A stretch of DNA of 6,449 nucleotides from the NCBI GenBank assembly GCA_030613285.1, contig JAUWME010000144.1:1-6449 (forward strand), written 5' to 3'. Each line of letters opens with the position of its first letter. Position 1 is the first letter of the stretch. Under the pieces are notes generated by a model. The model was not told the DNA's origin. It saw only the letters and a list, made by a program, of their open reading frames with translations, and made no database searches. The position numbers and the translations under genes are program-made. The stretch is from Candidatus Zymogenus sp. GTDB taxonomy: Bacteria > Desulfobacterota > Zymogenia > Zymogenales > Zymogenaceae. Below are positions 4,820 through 6,449 of this stretch, piece after piece.

Positions 4820-5854
4820 CTAAAACATCTTTGAGATTCTCTTCTGCTGCTCCTCCGCTTCTTTTATCATCCTTTTCATAAGCTCTGCTACAGTGGGGAT
4901 GTCTCTTACAAGACCAACGTTTTGACCAACTGTGAGGACACCCTTATCTTTGTTCCCATCCTCGGTGGCGCTCCTTATGGCGTCAAAGGCCGTGGCCATA
5001 AATCCCAGCTGTTTTGCATTTTTATAGCCGGAGGCCATAACTCCCAAAAAGAGCTTCATGTAGGGGAGGTGGAGTTGCTTGGCGATACCCTTTGAGTGGA
5101 TAAGCGCCCCGATGGGGTCAAATCCCTTCTTTATTGCCTTTCTGGCGGCATCGGTGTCAAGAACCCTGCACCCCATCCCGTCAAAGCGGGTGGAATAGAG
5201 TGTGTCTCCGATGCCCTTTTCAATGGAGAGCTCTTTGTAGTAATCATGGAGTCCACTCTCTTCTGTGGTCATAAAGCGAGTCCCCATGGCGATTCCCTCT
5301 GCTCCCAGAGCCAGTGCGGCGGCAAGTCCCCTGCCGTCTGCAAAACCGCCGGCGGCGATAATGGGGATGTCTACGGCATCGGCTATCGCTGGTATAAGGA
5401 TTAAGCTTGTGGCGTCTCCGCCGTGGGCTGCGGCTTCGTGGCCTGTAACAACAACGGCGTCTGTGCCGTAATCTTGGGCCCTTTTGGCATGGCGTTCGTT
5501 GACGACCGTAGCGATTACCTTGCCGCCATAATCGTGGGCGGCGTTGACAATCCAATCACCCTTACCAAGAGAGAAGTTGATGACCGGGACTTTCTCCTCA
5601 AGGAGGATGGCGGCATTTTGCGCAGCACCCGGAAAGAGGAGCGTGGCGTTTGCCCCGAAGGGCTTATCGGTAAGCTCCCTGATCTTTTTAACGGCGGCCC
5701 TCGTTTGTTCCCCGTCATAAGGGCCTGTTGCAAGCACCCCAAGACCGCCAGCGTTTGAAACTGCCGCTACCATCTCAGGAATACTTACCCAGCTCATACC
5801 AGATAACATGATGGGATGTTCAATCCCCAGAACTTCTGTCATTTTCGTCTTCAA
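4820..5854 (-). CDS. NPD-family FMN oxidoreductase (nitronate monooxygenase / FabK-like)
   Basis: A 344-aa TIM-barrel FMN enzyme of the 2-nitropropane dioxygenase family, predicted cytosolic. Visible signatures are PIMLSGMSWVS at 14-24, SNAGGLGVLA at 33-42, GANATLL at 67-73, GHEAAAHGG at 138-146 with H144 at the position of the catalytic histidine of nitronate monooxygenases (EAGGH motif), the FMN-phosphate loop IIAAGGFADGRG at 165-176, and GAEGIAMGTRF at 184-194. QNVGLVRDIPTVAELM at 311-326 is common to both nitronate monooxygenases and FabK enoyl-ACP reductases, so the exact reaction (nitronate oxidation, NAD(P)H:quinone reduction or enoyl reduction) is unresolved. The start is TTG: AAAGGAGG lies 6 nt upstream and the MKTKMTEVLGIEHPI start matches family N-termini, whereas the ATG at 5842 would be 18 nt from that site. 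It has its own promoter (5965-5993) and tandem terminators, so it is probably monocistronic. It is divergent from the OYE-type gene at 6132. Confidence 0.9.
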   Translation of the reverse strand: MKTKMTEVLGIEHPIMLSGMSWVSIPEMVAAVSNAGGLGVLATGPYDGEQTRAAVKKIRELTDKPFGANATLLFPGAAQNAAILLEEKVPVINFSLGKGDWIVNAAHDYGGKVIATVVNERHAKRAQDYGTDAVVVTGHEAAAHGGDATSLILIPAIADAVDIPIIAAGGFADGRGLAAALALGAEGIAMGTRFMTTEESGLHDYYKELSIEKGIGDTLYSTRFDGMGCRVLDTDAARKAIKKGFDPIGALIHSKGIAKQLHLPYMKLFLGVMASGYKNAKQLGFMATAFDAIRSATEDGNKDKGVLTVGQNVGLVRDIPTVAELMKRMIKEAEEQQKRISKMF

Positions 5855-5865
5855 AAAAAACCTCC
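5855..5865 (-). promoter_or_regulatory. Ribosome binding site that fixes a TTG start
   Basis: On the minus strand GGAGG (5861-5865), within AAAGGAGG, is followed by six T residues and then the TTG at 5852-5854. The spacing of 6 nt is good for TTG and far too long (18 nt) for the next ATG. Confidence 0.8.
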
Positions 5866-5925
5866 TTTCCTGCTTTAATATTCTATTCCTTTATTTTTCG
5901 ACTATTCCTTTTGTCCATCGAAATA

Positions 5926-5954
5926 TTTTGAGTTTTCAAAGTTCAGTCTCAAAA
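5926..5954. promoter_or_regulatory. Inverted half-site pair TTTTGAG / CTCAAAA near the NPD-type promoter
   Basis: TTTTGAG (5926-5932) and CTCAAAA (5948-5954) are perfect inverted arms with a 15-nt centre, lying just downstream of the start site expected from the promoter at 5965-5993. The same heptamer recurs in opposite arrangement at 6047-6074. A shared regulator of both divergent genes is inference. Confidence 0.45.
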
Positions 5955-5964
5955 AATTTCTATA

Positions 5965-5993
5965 ATAATACATAATAAATAGTTCAAAGTCAA
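5965..5993 (-). promoter_or_regulatory. Sigma-70-type promoter of the NPD-type gene
   Basis: On the minus strand TTGACT (5988-5993) and TATTAT (5965-5970), each 5 of 6 matches, are spaced by exactly 17 nt. Transcription would start near 5958, giving a leader of about 100 nt before the TTG at 5854. Confidence 0.7.
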
Positions 5994-6046
5994 TCAAGAT
6001 GTTGAAAGTCTCGATACAATTTTATGCTTTACATTTTTTTGCAACG

Positions 6047-6074
6047 CTCAAAAAGATTATCCTTGATTTTTGAG
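6047..6074. promoter_or_regulatory. Inverted repeat CTCAAAAA / TTTTTGAG upstream of the OYE-type gene
   Basis: CTCAAAAA (6047-6054) and TTTTTGAG (6067-6074) are perfect 8-bp arms around a 12-nt centre, about 58 nt upstream of the ATG at 6132. The heptamer is the same as at 5926-5954 with the arms swapped. As RNA it could also fold, but there is no U-tract after it. No convincing -35/-10 pair was found for the plus-strand gene, so the position relative to its promoter is unknown. Confidence 0.5.
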
Positions 6075-6131
6075 GACTGTTAGGATAGTTTTAGCATTGC
6101 ATTTTTAAAACAGTGGAGAGGTTTTTTGACT

Positions 6132-6449
6132 ATGGGAGTAGAAAAATTAGAAACGGACATTTTGTTTGAGCCGATAAATATCGGCAAAATTGAAATAAAA
6201 AACAGGATATATATGCCGGCCATGCACCTTAACATGGTCGAGGATTTTAAGATTACCGATAGAATTGTCAACTTTTATGAAGAAAGGGCAAGGGGTGGGG
6301 CCGGGGCGATCGTGCCCGGATACGCCACGGTCAACGACACCGCCGGAAATCCCTTGATTATCGGCGCTCACAGGGATGAATTTGTCCCAGGGCTTAAGAG
6401 ACTTGCCGGGGCGATTAAGGGAAACGGCGCTGTTGCCGGGCTTCAAATC
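6132..6449 (+). CDS. OYE/2,4-dienoyl-CoA reductase-type flavin oxidoreductase, N-terminal part
   Basis: The first 106 codons of an NADH:flavin oxidoreductase of the Old Yellow Enzyme family, cut by the window end. LFEPINIGKIEIKNRIYMPAM (11-31) is the standard N-terminal strand and FMN-binding entry (compare LF.P..IG...LKNRI.M.PM). TDRIVNFYEERARGGAGAIV (42-61) is the next conserved block, and AGLQI at the edge leads into the expected Q-L-x-H-x-G-R motif. The MHLN after MPA and general style fit the longer FadH/trimethylamine-dehydrogenase subgroup, which also carries 4Fe-4S and NAD(P)H domains, but the downstream part is outside the window. The ATG at 6132 has GGAGAGG at 6115-6121, 10 nt away. 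Expected chemistry is reduction of an activated double bond such as an enoyl or dienoyl thioester. It is divergent from the NPD-type gene across a 277-bp control region. Confidence 0.9.
   Translation, partial: MGVEKLETDILFEPINIGKIEIKNRIYMPAMHLNMVEDFKITDRIVNFYEERARGGAGAIVPGYATVNDTAGNPLIIGAHRDEFVPGLKRLAGAIKGNGAVAGLQI

Noticed and set aside
5244..5555. Arg-rich 103-aa minus-strand frame inside the NPD-type gene
   Set aside because: It is a frame shadow of the conserved flavoenzyme, with composition typical of an out-of-frame reading.
6147..6446. 99-aa minus-strand frame opposite the OYE-type gene
   Set aside because: It is antisense to a clearly recognisable OYE N-terminus and has no Shine-Dalgarno or family resemblance.

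Overview
The window comes from a bacterium, most plausibly an anaerobic Desulfobacterota-like (deltaproteobacterial) lineage. This is inferred from the gene mix: a Cys-rich W-x-x-H-D-G-x-W family, a TIGR04076-type protein, an NPD-type flavoenzyme, an Old Yellow Enzyme family reductase, a TetR regulator and an MBL hydrolase. Sigma-70-type promoters and Shine-Dalgarno sites are easy to see. No sequence feature fixes the taxon.

Layout. 78-4206 is a left-pointing (minus strand) cluster of six genes. In transcription order these are a divergent Cys-rich protein (3550-4206), a canonical member of the same Cys-rich family (2998-3510), a TIGR04076-like Cys-rich protein (2532-2960), a third family member (1963-2496), an MBL-fold hydrolase with a winged-helix-like tail (964-1872) and a TetR-type repressor (78-698). 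The first four are spaced 35-39 nt apart and look like one operon. Their promoter is strong (TTGACA, 17 nt, GATAAT) and carries a perfect 21-bp palindrome over the -10 box, a classic repressor layout. The repressor gene at the far end has its own exact-consensus promoter (TTGACA, 17 nt, TATAAT), with a GC-rich palindrome in its leader.

4207-4819 has no convincing gene. It holds the operon promoter, a short relic that reads like one transmembrane segment of an RND efflux pump (about 4549-4653, plus strand), a bidirectional terminator (4670-4700) and a second, left-pointing terminator (4712-4754).

4820-5854 (minus) is an NPD/nitronate monooxygenase-FabK-like FMN enzyme starting at TTG. It is divergent from the truncated N-terminus of an OYE/2,4-dienoyl-CoA-reductase-type enzyme (6132 to the window edge, plus strand). 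The 277-bp region between them contains a good leftward promoter and four copies of a CTCAAAA half-site in two opposed pairs.

Working picture (inference): a TetR repressor senses a small ligand and controls an operon of small Cys-rich, possibly metal- or thiol-handling proteins plus a metallo-hydrolase. A neighbouring divergent pair of flavin oxidoreductases, under a separate control region, acts on oxidised or unsaturated organic substrates. No substrate can be read from the sequence.
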